From Chloroflexota bacterium (GTDB taxonomy: Bacteria > Chloroflexota > Dehalococcoidia > JACQGW01): 12,202 nt of DNA. Location of the stretch: assembly GCA_016199325.1 (NCBI GenBank), contig JACQGW010000278.1, forward strand, positions 1 to 12,202. The letters are read 5' to 3'. Below, piece after piece: positions 1-6,626 of this stretch; position 1 is the stretch's first letter, and each line of letters opens with the position of its first letter. The notes under the pieces were generated by a model. It saw only the letters and a program-made list of their open reading frames with translations, was not told the origin of the DNA and did no database searches. Made by a program: the position numbers and the translations under genes.

Positions 1-1369
1 CCCACCGGTTGTAGTACGTGACCCAACTGCCCTGCCAGTGGGCGTACCACATGAGCGAGTGGGGCTTGGTCCGGTCCTCTTCGCTGAGCCAGGAGTACTG
101 CTCCGATGCCTCCGGCACCTGGCCGCCGAAGCGGTAGTAGGTCCCGCTGCGGTCCCAGACCTCGAAGAAGCCGAACTCGGTGTCGGGGTTGGGGGCTGCG
201 GCGGGCTCGGTGACCCCTGGACGCACGAAGCGGATGCGGTAGAAGGACTCCCGCTTGGTATGCCAGACCCAGGCGGAGCCGTCCCAGCTCGGGCCGACGA
301 GCTCGTCGGAGACGCCGCCGACGGTGAGGTAGTAGCGGATCAAGCCGTCGTCGGGCTTGACCCGGCGGATGGAGCCGAGGCCGGCGAGGTTCCAGCCCAT
401 GCCGAGCCAGCCGGCCATGCCCTGCGAGTGCCGCATCTCGTCGGCGACGAGACTGTGGTAGGTGACGGCCAGCCTGGGGCCGGAGCCGCCGGGGCCGGGG
501 AGGAGCTCGATGGGGTACTGCCAGGTGACGGAGCCGGTGTGGAGATTGGTCTGGGCGCTGAGGATGTTCGCCATGCCCTGGACGACGGGGTCGAACTGGC
601 CCTGGTAGGTGGAGAAGTGGTCGCTGGTGCCGACGATGGCGTACTGGCCGGCATCGTAGCCGCCGGGGAGGACCTGCCAGGTGCGGGCGGTCGGGTCGAA
701 GACGGCGAGCCGGCCCGAGACGGGATTGACGTCGCGGGTGTCCAGGGGAAGACGCCGGAGGTCGAGGGTGATGGTGTAGGGCCGGGTGAACCGGTGGACG
801 GGTACGCCGGAGGCGTCGCGGGCGTCGAGCGCGAACTCGACGAGGGCGATGGTGGCGCCAGAGGTGGTCGGCGTCGGGACGGGGCGGAAGCTGACCTGCA
901 CCGGGGCGGCGACGGCGCCGGGCGGGAAGGTGAGGGCCAGACCGTGGTCGTCCCGTGAGCCGAGGGTGGCGCCGGCCGGGGTGAGGGTGGCGGTGAACGG
1001 ACGGGTTGGCGTCACCGTAACTCTCGGCTGCGGCGGCGAAGGCGCGGTCGCGGCCGAGGTGGGCGGGGTCGTTGAGATGGGAATGGTCGGCGTGACCGGC
1101 GTGGTCGGTGGACCAGGGAGCGTCGGAGTAATCGTTGGAGTCGAGGAGGGCACGGGTGTGGTCGAAGGCGACGCTGGCGTGGCGACTGGCGTCGTGGGGG
1201 TGGGCGCTGCCGAAGGCGTCGGAGTCGTGGTGGCTAGCCCGGCAGCGGCGGCGCGCCCGCCTTGCCCGCCGGGGGGCAGGCTGCCGACGAGGAGGGTGAG
1301 GATCAGCAGGAGGTGGACGAGTCTCACCCGTCTCTGTAGGGCTCGGTGGATGCGCGCGGCCAGACTCAT
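1..1369 (-). CDS. Secreted RHS-type protein with SpvB/RHS-like module, N-terminal part (cut by left edge)
   Basis: The frame is open from an ATG at 1369 to the left edge, about 456 residues, and has no stop in the window. An AGGAGG-type ribosome site lies just upstream of the ATG. Residues 1-40 form a signal peptide: basic start, then hydrophobic VHLLLILTLLVGSL. Residues about 42-95 are a Thr/Pro/Ser linker typical of secreted Chloroflexota proteins. Residues about 125-200 hold a ZU5-like 'LTFPPGAVAAPVQVSF' segment. From about residue 300 comes the RHS/SpvB-type entry motif, VTYHS followed by GWLGMGWNL and G-IRR, and the last visible residues (SWVTYYNRW) continue into an RHS-like shell. RHS proteins form hollow cocoons that often carry a toxic or variable C-terminus, which lies outside this window. 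It is probably exported by Sec. The C-terminal payload and any immunity gene cannot be judged here. The identity as an RHS/SpvB-family N-terminus is fairly sure; the function is not. Confidence 0.85.
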   Translation of the reverse strand, partial: MSLAARIHRALQRRVRLVHLLLILTLLVGSLPPGGQGGRAAAAGLATTTPTPSAAPTPTTPVATPASPSTTPVPSSTPTITPTLPGPPTTPVTPTIPISTTPPTSAATAPSPPQPRVTVTPTRPFTATLTPAGATLGSRDDHGLALTFPPGAVAAPVQVSFRPVPTPTTSGATIALVEFALDARDASGVPVHRFTRPYTITLDLRRLPLDTRDVNPVSGRLAVFDPTARTWQVLPGGYDAGQYAIVGTSDHFSTYQGQFDPVVQGMANILSAQTNLHTGSVTWQYPIELLPGPGGSGPRLAVTYHSLVADEMRHSQGMAGWLGMGWNLAGLGSIRRVKPDDGLIRYYLTVGGVSDELVGPSWDGSAWVWHTKRESFYRIRFVRPGVTEPAAAPNPDTEFGFFEVWDRSGTYYRFGGQVPEASEQYSWLSEEDRTKPHSLMWYAHWQGSWVTYYNRW

Positions 1370-1499
1370 GCTGCCCTCCTGTGGGCGCGATCGGTACGCG
1401 GTTTCTCGGCGTGGTCCCGACCCCCGGATGGCTGGGTGGTCGCCGTTGCCCCAGGGTGATCAGGGATGGATCGTGCCGAACTGGTCTGGCACTCGCCGG

Positions 1500-1565
1500 G
1501 GAGCGCACTCCCGTGCGCACGACGAACCCGCGCCGTCTTTCGTCGTGCGCACGGGAGTGCGCTCC
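1500..1565. repeat. Perfect 27-bp inverted repeat (long hairpin)
   Basis: Arms 1500-1526 and 1539-1565 are perfect reverse complements over 27 bp, with a 12-base loop (1527-1538). Each arm itself contains the 10-bp palindrome CGTGCGCACG. The hairpin lies about 40 bp past the stop of the RHS-fragment gene and about 130 bp upstream of the RHS start, both read on the minus strand. No T-run follows on either strand, so it is not a standard intrinsic terminator. It may be a palindromic mobile or REP-like element, or a leader hairpin of the RHS gene. The rest of the gap 1370-1604 holds only the RHS ribosome site; no promoter was clear. Confidence 0.9.
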
Positions 1566-1604
1566 ACCGGTCAGGCAAGGAACGCAGGCCTTGATCGTCA
1601 ATCC

Positions 1605-2750
1605 TCATGGGTCTTCACTTCGTGGCGCGAAGGTCCCGATGAGCCGGCCGGCTTGGCTGAAAGCCGACCAGATGGCATAGGCAAGCGGTACTGGCGGCTC
1701 GGCCGCCGTGGACCACGCAACGGTCGCGATGGGCCGGGCGACGACGCGCGTTTGCGGTCTGGCGCCGGTGGCGGGAAACGCGCCGTCGATCCAGACCCGG
1801 GAGGTGTCGCCCTCGACGACCTTGACCGGCACGCCGTGGAGATCCCGGATGACCCGCACTCCTTGTCCCTGCGTCGCCTTGGGCTCGGCCAGCTTCAGCA
1901 GATCGTTTACCCAACTCGTCGTCTGCCCGCTCTGGCGCAGCTTGAAGGGATAGCCCAACCCCAGGCTCGTCTCGACGCCACGGAGCTCGTGGCGGTCGGA
2001 GTAGTGATACGTTGCAGTGGGACCGGTCGCGGTTGGTTCATCGAAGGCGGGATAGTCCACTGACTGGATCGAGCCGTCGTCGCCATAGGCGTAGCGGACC
2101 GCGTAGGCGCGGTCGTCGACGAAGCGGAGCCGCCAGCTCAGCCGTCCCACGGTGTCGTAGCCGTAGCGGGTGAAGCCGGCGCCATCCCACTCCTCCGTCA
2201 GCAGCCGGCGGCGCCGAGGCTGTTGGTGCTGAGCGTCCTGACGCGGGAGAGGCGAGAGGATGAGGTCGGGATAGACGGCCGTGTATTCGTCGTAGAGCTG
2301 GACGGCGCGGGCCGCCTTCTCCGGCACAGCGGCCTCGTAACGCTCGACCCATGCCCGCAGGTCCAGCGGGTCGCCGATGCGAATGGCCCGACTACCCGGC
2401 ACAATGGCACCGCCGGTGAACTCCGGCAGGGGGCCGAGCTCGGCAACTCGCCAGAGGTCGGCGATGGCCTCCCGCAGTTGGGTGAAGTGACGCGCTCGAA
2501 CCACGGTCTCCCCGGCCCGGAACGTCGGATCGTCGGCCGATTTCCCCTCCCAGGCTACCGGGTCCAGGTCGGCGGCGACTCGGAGCATGTCGACGGCGGC
2601 GCGCAGCTCAACGAGATCCGAGATAGAGATGGGGGTCTGGCCCGGGATGACCGGGCGAAACCAGCGAGGAGTTGCATCCAGCAGTCCGTCGTCAGCCCGG
2701 ATTACTCGTTGCACTTGCCACCGCTCCACAGACCGAAATGATTCCCGCAA
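1605..2750 (-). CDS. RHS/YD-repeat protein with N-terminal 'ELR' repeats, probably a truncated RHS piece
   Basis: This is a 381-residue frame from a TTG at 2750. A stop codon lies five codons upstream, no ribosome site is visible, and a GTG at codon 8 is an alternative start. Residues 36-69, 79-112 and 118-140 are three diverged copies of a repeat, (P/A)G-T/S-(I/V)--..(E/Q/D)LR.A(V/I)..L, seen in secreted bacterial proteins. From about residue 184 to 300 there are YD/RHS repeats (TEEWDG, TRYGYDTVGRL, VRYAYGDDGSIQSVDYP, ATYHYSDR). The tail lacks the conserved RHS core end and has no obvious toxin motif. There is no signal peptide, which is unusual for this class. It sits directly before the full-length RHS start, with 41 bp to the upstream gene. 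I infer the 3' remnant of an RHS paralogue, or a short stand-alone YD protein; expression is uncertain. Confidence 0.65.
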   Translation of the reverse strand: MRESFRSVERWQVQRVIRADDGLLDATPRWFRPVIPGQTPISISDLVELRAAVDMLRVAADLDPVAWEGKSADDPTFRAGETVVRARHFTQLREAIADLWRVAELGPLPEFTGGAIVPGSRAIRIGDPLDLRAWVERYEAAVPEKAARAVQLYDEYTAVYPDLILSPLPRQDAQHQQPRRRRLLTEEWDGAGFTRYGYDTVGRLSWRLRFVDDRAYAVRYAYGDDGSIQSVDYPAFDEPTATGPTATYHYSDRHELRGVETSLGLGYPFKLRQSGQTTSWVNDLLKLAEPKATQGQGVRVIRDLHGVPVKVVEGDTSRVWIDGAFPATGARPQTRVVARPIATVAWSTAAEPPVPLAYAIWSAFSQAGRLIGTFAPRSEDP

Positions 2751-2791
2751 GACGTTCAGACGTCATTCGAAATCAAGGTGAGAGAAGTCGC

Positions 2792-3868
2792 TCAGGGCGA
2801 GTAGACGGCCGTCATGTTGGCATTAACCGTCCCCCCGACCGTCAGGTTGCCGTCGATCTTTGCACTGCCGGCAACGTGCAACTTCTCAGTCGGGGTCGGC
2901 GTGCCGATCCCGATGGAGCCCAGGCACCCGTCTCGCCCCGAGATCACCAGCGCGCTATTCGTCCAGTTCCCGCCGTAGAAGATGGTGTCGAACTCCGTGT
3001 TCCATCCGTCCAGGTAATCAATCGTCACCAATCGGCTGCCGAATGCCCAGCCGACCCCATCGGGGCTGGCTGCACCGGCGAGAATGATCCCACTCGTTCC
3101 TCGGAGGAACCCGTTGGGAATGTTCCCGTAGTTGGTTGGGATCCCGAGGAAACTCTGCGGCGCCAGATGCAGTTTCACCGTGGGACTAGACCACCCGACA
3201 CCGGTGTTGCCGTCGCCCGCCATGTACAGCGCTGGCGCACCCCCGCCTCGCCAGCAGAATTGGATCGGGAGCTTGTACCCACTCGCGTCCTTGGGCGCAT
3301 CGAAATAGAGCCCGTTCGTGGTGTCGGCATAGATCACGAGCTTCTGCAGATTACTCCCGTCCAGGCCGCCGCCATAGGCTTGCAGGGTTCCGGCCGCCAG
3401 GATGTCTCCGGCGACCACCAATTTCGCAGCCGTCGGGTCGGCCGTGCCGATCCCGACGTTGCCGGTACTATCGACCCTCATCCGCTCCGTGTTGTTCGTC
3501 TGCAACTTGAGCGGATGGCTTGTCACGACGCTGAAAAACCCACCAATACTATCTGCACCGTACCTCGCATCGATAGCGTTCGTCGTGTTGTGGGTTCGAG
3601 CGAAGGCATTCCCCGCCACCGAGATCTCCAGGGGAGCCACCGGTCCCGGTGTTCCGATGCCGAGGGTGCCGTTGACCGTCAGGTTATCGAACGTCCCGTC
3701 GGCCGCGGACGCGACTTTCGGCGGCGTGACGAACCGACCCGCGCCTGCGGCTCCCGCCCCGGCCACCGCCAGCCCGCACCACTTGAGAAACTGTCGATGC
3801 GTCATGAGGCCGTTCCCCAATGTCGCAACCTCCTTGTCCCGCGGTTGGCTCTTCCGGAGCTTCAACAT
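2792..3868 (-). CDS. Secreted protein with tail-fibre-like GIGT repeats and Tat-like signal
   Basis: This encodes 358 residues from the ATG at 3868, which has GAGGAG about 8 bases upstream. A second in-frame start is as good: TTG at 3820 (codon 17), preceded by a perfect AAGGAGGT at ideal spacing. It would place the signal peptide at the true N-terminus. An ATG at 3805 is also possible. The signal reads THRQFLKWCGLAVAGAGAAG, close to the Tat consensus SRRxFLK but with His for the first Arg. The mature part carries repeats of the form 'NGTLGIGT' (62-83), 'VDSTGNVGIGTADPTAAKL' (132-150) and 'GSIGIGTPTPTEKLHVAGSA' (317-336). Such repeats are familiar from phage tail fibres and bacterial surface proteins that trimerise through beta-helical stems. 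The S74 intramolecular chaperone usual for such fibres is not evident at the C-terminus. Likely an extracellular adhesive or structural protein; substrate unknown. Confidence 0.75.
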   Translation of the reverse strand: MLKLRKSQPRDKEVATLGNGLMTHRQFLKWCGLAVAGAGAAGAGRFVTPPKVASAADGTFDNLTVNGTLGIGTPGPVAPLEISVAGNAFARTHNTTNAIDARYGADSIGGFFSVVTSHPLKLQTNNTERMRVDSTGNVGIGTADPTAAKLVVAGDILAAGTLQAYGGGLDGSNLQKLVIYADTTNGLYFDAPKDASGYKLPIQFCWRGGGAPALYMAGDGNTGVGWSSPTVKLHLAPQSFLGIPTNYGNIPNGFLRGTSGIILAGAASPDGVGWAFGSRLVTIDYLDGWNTEFDTIFYGGNWTNSALVISGRDGCLGSIGIGTPTPTEKLHVAGSAKIDGNLTVGGTVNANMTAVYSP

Positions 3869-3964
3869 CGTCGCTCTCCTCACACGCCCACCCATCGTAG
3901 ACCGCTCCCTGCGGTCAACAGCGGGCGGATACCTCTCGAACTTTCGATGGGCCGACTGGGGCCG

Positions 3965-4195
3965 CTACAGTTCCACCGCTTTGACGGCATCCAGCACCTG
4001 ATTGAAGATAGCACCCATCGCGGCCTTCTGGGCGGCAGTCAATGTCGTCGTCATCTCTCGGGAGAGGGTTTGGACGACTGTCGTGCCCGAGAGCAGTTGA
4101 TAGACCGCCTCCACGTGGATCGATGAGCCATCCATCGAGCGCGCCAGGCTGACCCGGAGCAGGTTCGCGTCGTCAATCGTGATTGTCCTCGGCAT
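3965..4195 (-). CDS. Small protein of unknown function (76 aa)
   Basis: ATG at 4195 with GGAGG seven bases upstream. An in-frame GTG at 4201 would sit almost on the ribosome site, so it is rejected as the start. The protein starts MPRTITIDDANLLRVSL and ends QVLDAVKAVEL. It has a predicted beta-rich first half (TITIDD, SIHVEAVYQLL) and an amphipathic helix (TAAQKAAMGAIFNQVLDAVKAVEL). It has no signal, no membrane segment and no cysteines. I do not recognise the family. It lies 96 bp upstream of the tail-fibre-like gene in the same direction, so the two may be co-transcribed. Such small helix-ended proteins are common next to phage structural genes, but that is only a resemblance. The strong ribosome site and GC-biased codons support a real gene. 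Confidence 0.6.
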   Translation of the reverse strand: MPRTITIDDANLLRVSLARSMDGSSIHVEAVYQLLSGTTVVQTLSREMTTTLTAAQKAAMGAIFNQVLDAVKAVEL

Positions 4196-4216
4196 CGCCA
4201 CACCTCCATACGAACG

Positions 4217-4271
4217 GGTTCAAGGTCCATGGTTCAAGGTTGGGGAACGCTGACCTCCCGAACCTTGGACC
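4217..4271. repeat. TTGAACC-type direct and inverted repeat
   Basis: The 10-mer GGTTCAAGGT occurs at 4217-4226 and again at 4231-4240. A near-inverted copy, AACCTTGGACC, lies at 4261-4271 and differs by one base from the exact complement of 4231-4241. A hairpin with a loop of about 19 bases is possible. It sits upstream of the 76-residue gene ending at 3965. It may be a degenerate mobile palindromic repeat. Confidence 0.6.
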
Positions 4272-4320
4272 ACAACCCCTTTCCGCGCCTTGGTAGTCCG
4301 AACCGCGCTCGCGCACCCCC

Positions 4321-4415
4321 AGAGCGGTCTGCACAGGGATTGACCAAACGACCAATCGGTCCTCTTGGCGCCTTCCTTGGCGGTCTTGGCGTCTTGGCGG
4401 TTCGTTCTCTCTCGG
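4321..4415 (+). repeat. Dispersed 95-bp intergenic repeat, copy A
   Basis: This 95-bp stretch matches 7966-8060 (reverse strand) without a gap; by hand count 77 of 95 bases agree. Its core is a run of TCTTGGCG-like units at about 41-80 of the repeat, preceded by the conserved ATTGACCAAACG block. Read on the minus strand it would encode a QDAKTAKEGAK-like peptide, which is not a real gene. Together with 4217-4271 it fills most of the gap between the two 76-residue genes. Confidence 0.85.
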
Positions 4416-4422
4416 CCCCGCG

Positions 4423-4653
4423 CTAGGTCGCGGCCTCGGGGCGGAGCTTGAGCAGGAACCGCTGGCCGTCCTCGAAGACTTCGACGTCCTCGAAGGGGCC
4501 GTAGACCTGGAGCGCCGCGAGCAAGTCCGCTTTTCCGACGACGACGCCCGAGATGGGCATGGGTCGGAGTGGGATCGGACTGGCCGCCGCCTGGCCCTCC
4601 GCTATCGCACCGGTCCCGTTCTTCTCCTGTCCCCGCACACGTACCTTCGCCAT
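4423..4653 (-). CDS. Small protein of unknown function (76 aa)
   Basis: ATG at 4653 with AAGGAG about seven bases upstream. The frame is open further upstream, but that extension runs through hairpin repeats and is not coding. The protein is MAKVRVRGQEKNG at the N-terminus, followed by an Ala/Pro-rich stretch (residues about 16-34). It then has a compact alpha/beta-looking C-terminal part (VVVGKADLLAALQVYGPFEDVEVFEDGQRFLLKLRPE). No motif is recognised, and it has no signal or membrane segment. It lies between the regulator ending at 4830 and the 76-residue gene at 3965-4195, with its own plausible promoter at 4694-4722. Good codon bias and a clear ribosome site make it likely real. Confidence 0.6.
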   Translation of the reverse strand: MAKVRVRGQEKNGTGAIAEGQAAASPIPLRPMPISGVVVGKADLLAALQVYGPFEDVEVFEDGQRFLLKLRPEAAT

Positions 4654-4693
4654 CGCTCGCTCCTTCGTCGTGCCACCAGTCGAGTTGACGCAA

Positions 4694-4722
4694 AGTGTAC
4701 CAGGCAATCGCTCGCTTGAGAA
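4694..4722 (-). promoter_or_regulatory. Putative sigma70-type promoter for the 4423-4653 gene
   Basis: On the minus strand, TTCTCA (4717-4722, 4 of 6 matches to TTGACA) is followed 17 bases later by TACACT (4694-4699, 4 of 6 matches to TATAAT). This predicts a leader of about 35 bases before the ATG at 4653. The match is moderate, and the site adjoins the GGGGGACA hairpins. Confidence 0.4.
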
Positions 4723-4780
4723 GTCCCCTTTTTTGGGGGACAGGCCGCTGCGCCCGGTTGTCCCCCATTTGGGGGACAAC
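4723..4780. repeat. Twin GGGGGACA hairpins
   Basis: A perfect hairpin at 4757-4780 has arms GTTGTCCCCC and GGGGGACAAC with the loop ATTT. A second, at 4723-4741, pairs GTCCCC with GGGGAC across a T-rich loop. Both share the unit TTTGGGGGACA. They lie downstream of the regulator gene. They could stop or stabilise its transcript, but the T-run is inside a loop rather than after a stem, so a classic terminator is not claimed. Confidence 0.7.
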
Positions 4781-4835
4781 CCATCGGCATTCTTGGCGGT
4801 TTCCCTGGCGATCTTGCCACCCTGGCAGTTCACCG
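4781..4835 (+). repeat. Dispersed intergenic repeat, partial copy B
   Basis: About 55 bp related to positions 33-87 of the 95-bp repeat seen at 4321-4415 and 7966-8060. It keeps the TTCTTGGCG, CTGGCGATCTTG and CCTGGCAG blocks, with one gap. It overlaps the end of the regulator gene and supplies its TGA stop (4830-4832), which suggests the repeat landed at or replaced the original 3' end. Confidence 0.6.
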
Positions 4836-5627
4836 TTCCTGGGCACCCCTCTGGTCGCCGTCTCCGCCCAGGCGACCTTCGGCGAGCAGCCGTCCCAGGT
4901 CGGCCCGGCGGACCGGATCGACCTCGACGCGGAACCGCTTGAGGTGCTCGGCAACCGTCGAAACCTGCATGTCCAGGCGGGCGGCGATCTCCTTGTTCGT
5001 CCAGCCCTGGCCGGCAAGCCGGACGACCGCCCGGCGGCGTGGCGCGGCAACCCGCCGTTCGTCGCCGTCGGTGTGCAGGGACTTGCCCGCCGGGCCCATG
5101 GACTGCGCTGTGGGGATGGAGGGGGTGGCGCCGTTGGGATGGGAGTCAGTGGGTTTGCCTGCCGCGTCGGCCAGGAGCGCGTGCAGCACCGCTCGCCCGA
5201 GCGGCCGACGCAGCAGCTCGACCAGGCTGTCCACCAGGTGGTGGTCGAGGATCGTTCCGCCGGTTTCGACGACCTCGACGCGCTCGATCAGGTCGGGGAG
5301 GTGCTCGAACAGGACGTAGGCGGCCGCGCCGAGGCCGGCGTAGGCAGCAAGGAGGCCCAGGTCGGCCCGGGCAGGTAGCACCAGCAGCCGGACGGTGGGG
5401 AAGTGTTTCCGGCATCGCCGGGCCAGATCGGTTCCGCCGCCCGGAAACCCGTCTGGCAGGAAGATGAGCAGGTCGGGCCGATGGGTCTGGATCGTCGCGA
5501 GGGGTGCCGGTTTCGTCGTCACGGCGTCGACGACGGCGAGATTGGCCTGGCTTGTCAGGTGTTCCCGAAGACCCGCAAGGACGAGAGGATCGGCCCCGAC
5601 CAGGATGGCTCGTCGTGTTAGCCGCAT
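4830..5627 (-). CDS. LuxR/NarL-like transcription regulator with degenerate receiver domain
   Basis: This encodes 265 residues from the ATG at 5627, which has GGAGGAG close upstream; the frame is open further but lacks a start with a ribosome site. Residues 1-125 follow a response-regulator fold (ILVGADPLVLAGLREHL, PDLLIF, LLVLPARAD, GAAAYVLF). The working residues are gone: the acidic pair is reduced to D13, the phospho-Asp place after PDLLIF is L57 (D59 is displaced), the Thr/Ser is P85, and the Lys after YVL is F107. Residues about 150-197 are a loose linker. Residues about 198-235 are a LuxR-type helix-turn-helix (GWTNKEIAARLDMQVSTVAEHL). It probably binds DNA without phosphorylation, or responds to a ligand or partner. 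It is divergent from the polysaccharide operon at 5900 and may control it. A -10-like TACACT lies at 5664-5669 on its strand. Confidence 0.8.
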   Translation of the reverse strand: MRLTRRAILVGADPLVLAGLREHLTSQANLAVVDAVTTKPAPLATIQTHRPDLLIFLPDGFPGGGTDLARRCRKHFPTVRLLVLPARADLGLLAAYAGLGAAAYVLFEHLPDLIERVEVVETGGTILDHHLVDSLVELLRRPLGRAVLHALLADAAGKPTDSHPNGATPSIPTAQSMGPAGKSLHTDGDERRVAAPRRRAVVRLAGQGWTNKEIAARLDMQVSTVAEHLKRFRVEVDPVRRADLGRLLAEGRLGGDGDQRGAQER

Positions 5628-5786
5628 GTGCTCCTCCACGCACTGGGATTCAAGCCCGTGCGAAGTGTAGCAGACGCCTCTTTCATATCCTCTCTCAGCA
5701 AAGGCCACTTTCGGCCCAGTTTTCACCCGTTTCTCGGTTATCCACTTTTCTTCTGTTGAGTCAGTAGACAATAACGCGAGAGCGGG

Positions 5787-5804
5787 CCGCGGGTGAAACC
5801 GCGG
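5787..5804. promoter_or_regulatory. CCGCGG-N6-CCGCGG repeat in the divergent intergenic region
   Basis: Two copies of the self-palindromic CCGCGG (5787-5792 and 5799-5804) flank GTGAAA. They lie in the 272-bp gap between the divergent regulator and the Wzz-type gene, just upstream of the plus-strand promoter. This could be an operator or a small intergenic palindrome. The rest of the gap is AT-richer than its surroundings and holds no gene. Confidence 0.35.
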
Positions 5805-5825
5805 GCCATGCCGTCCGTTCTGGGT

Positions 5826-5855
5826 TTGACAAGCGCGGCCGGCGGCGAGTATAGT
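5826..5855 (+). promoter_or_regulatory. Sigma70-type promoter of the polysaccharide operon
   Basis: A perfect -35 TTGACA (5826-5831) and a -10 TATAGT (5850-5855) are separated by 18 bases. Transcription would begin near 5862, giving a leader of about 38 bases before the ATG at 5900. This is the clearest promoter in the window. Confidence 0.75.
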
Positions 5856-5899
5856 TGGCCGGTCCGGGGGGAAGTCGGGCCAGGCGGAGGCGCCTTCTC

Positions 5900-6622
5900 A
5901 TGCAGTTTCGCGATTACTGGCGGGTGCTCGTCAAGCGATGGTGGATCATCGTCCTCGTCGCCGCCATCGCCAGTCTGACGGCCTACGGCTACAGCAAGCT
6001 CCAGCGCCCCATCTTCCGTTCGACCGTCTATCTCCGCATCGAGCCGGGGCGGCCCGACTGGGGGCTCACGCTGGTCGGCCAGGCCATCATGCGGCAGTAC
6101 GCGGCGATGCTCCAGACGTCGATCATCCTCGAGCGCGTCAATGGCCGCCTCCAGCTCGATCTGACGCCGCCGCAGCTCCGAAGTATGGTCAAGGTCGCCT
6201 CGATCCCCGACGATATGCGCCTCCAGATCGACGTCGACCATCCCGACCCGGGCACGGCGCGCCGGATCGCCCGCGAGCTGGCCCAGGCGTTCGTCGAGGA
6301 CCAGGAGCAGCGGATGACCCATCAGGAGCCGCGCGACCGCGTCAACGTCTTCCTCTTCGACGAGCCGACGCCGGGCGAGCTGGAGCGGCCGAAGACGCGG
6401 ATGAACGTGCTGGCCGGCGCCGTGCTGGGGCTGGTGGTCGGCGGCTTGCTGGTCTTCCTCCTCGAATTCCTGGACGACACCATCAAGACCGCCGAGGACG
6501 TCGAGCGGTGGGTCAACCTGCCCGCCATCGGGACGATCCCACAGATCGCCGCCGCCGACACCCGGCGCACCCAGCCCGATTCGCCGCCACGCGCCAAAGT
6601 CATCGAGCTCACGCGACGGTAA
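5900..6622 (+). CDS. Wzz-type polysaccharide chain-length / co-polymerase protein
   Basis: This encodes 240 residues from the ATG at 5900, preceded by GGAGG; a TTG at 5855 lies inside the -10 box and is rejected. It has the co-polymerase layout: short cytoplasmic start (FRDYWRVLVKRWW), membrane helix 1 at about 14-31, an extracytoplasmic part at about 35-165, a Pro-containing lead (EPTPGELERPKTR) into membrane helix 2 at about 167-187, then a cytoplasmic tail with DDTIKTAEDVE and LPAIGTIP. These proteins set polymer length and, in Gram-positive-type systems, activate a partner BY-kinase. The next gene, 36 bp on, is that kinase. The extracytoplasmic part is short for the family and lacks a long coiled coil. 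Confident at family level; the polymer made is unknown because no glycosyltransferases are in the window. Confidence 0.9.
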   Translation: MQFRDYWRVLVKRWWIIVLVAAIASLTAYGYSKLQRPIFRSTVYLRIEPGRPDWGLTLVGQAIMRQYAAMLQTSIILERVNGRLQLDLTPPQLRSMVKVASIPDDMRLQIDVDHPDPGTARRIARELAQAFVEDQEQRMTHQEPRDRVNVFLFDEPTPGELERPKTRMNVLAGAVLGLVVGGLLVFLLEFLDDTIKTAEDVERWVNLPAIGTIPQIAAADTRRTQPDSPPRAKVIELTRR

Positions 6623-6626
6623 GGGC

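Noticed and set aside
1500..1565. Intrinsic terminator
   Set aside because: The stem is strong, but no T-run follows on either strand.
38..2063. Long plus-strand frames (38-958 and 786-2063)
   Set aside because: Their peptides are Gly/Val/Ala-rich shadows. The minus strand carries a coherent signal peptide, linker and RHS motif in the same DNA.
2672..4126. 484-codon plus-strand frame opposite the tail-fibre-like gene
   Set aside because: It lacks motifs and is Arg/Pro/His-rich. The minus strand has ribosome sites, a signal peptide and repeats.
2792..4195. Prophage
   Set aside because: Only the GIGT repeats resemble phage fibres. No capsid, tail, integrase, terminase or lysis gene is present.
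4654..4833. 60-codon N-terminal extension of the 4423-4653 gene
   Set aside because: It is the translation of repeat copy B and the GGGGGACA hairpins, with no ribosome site at its start.
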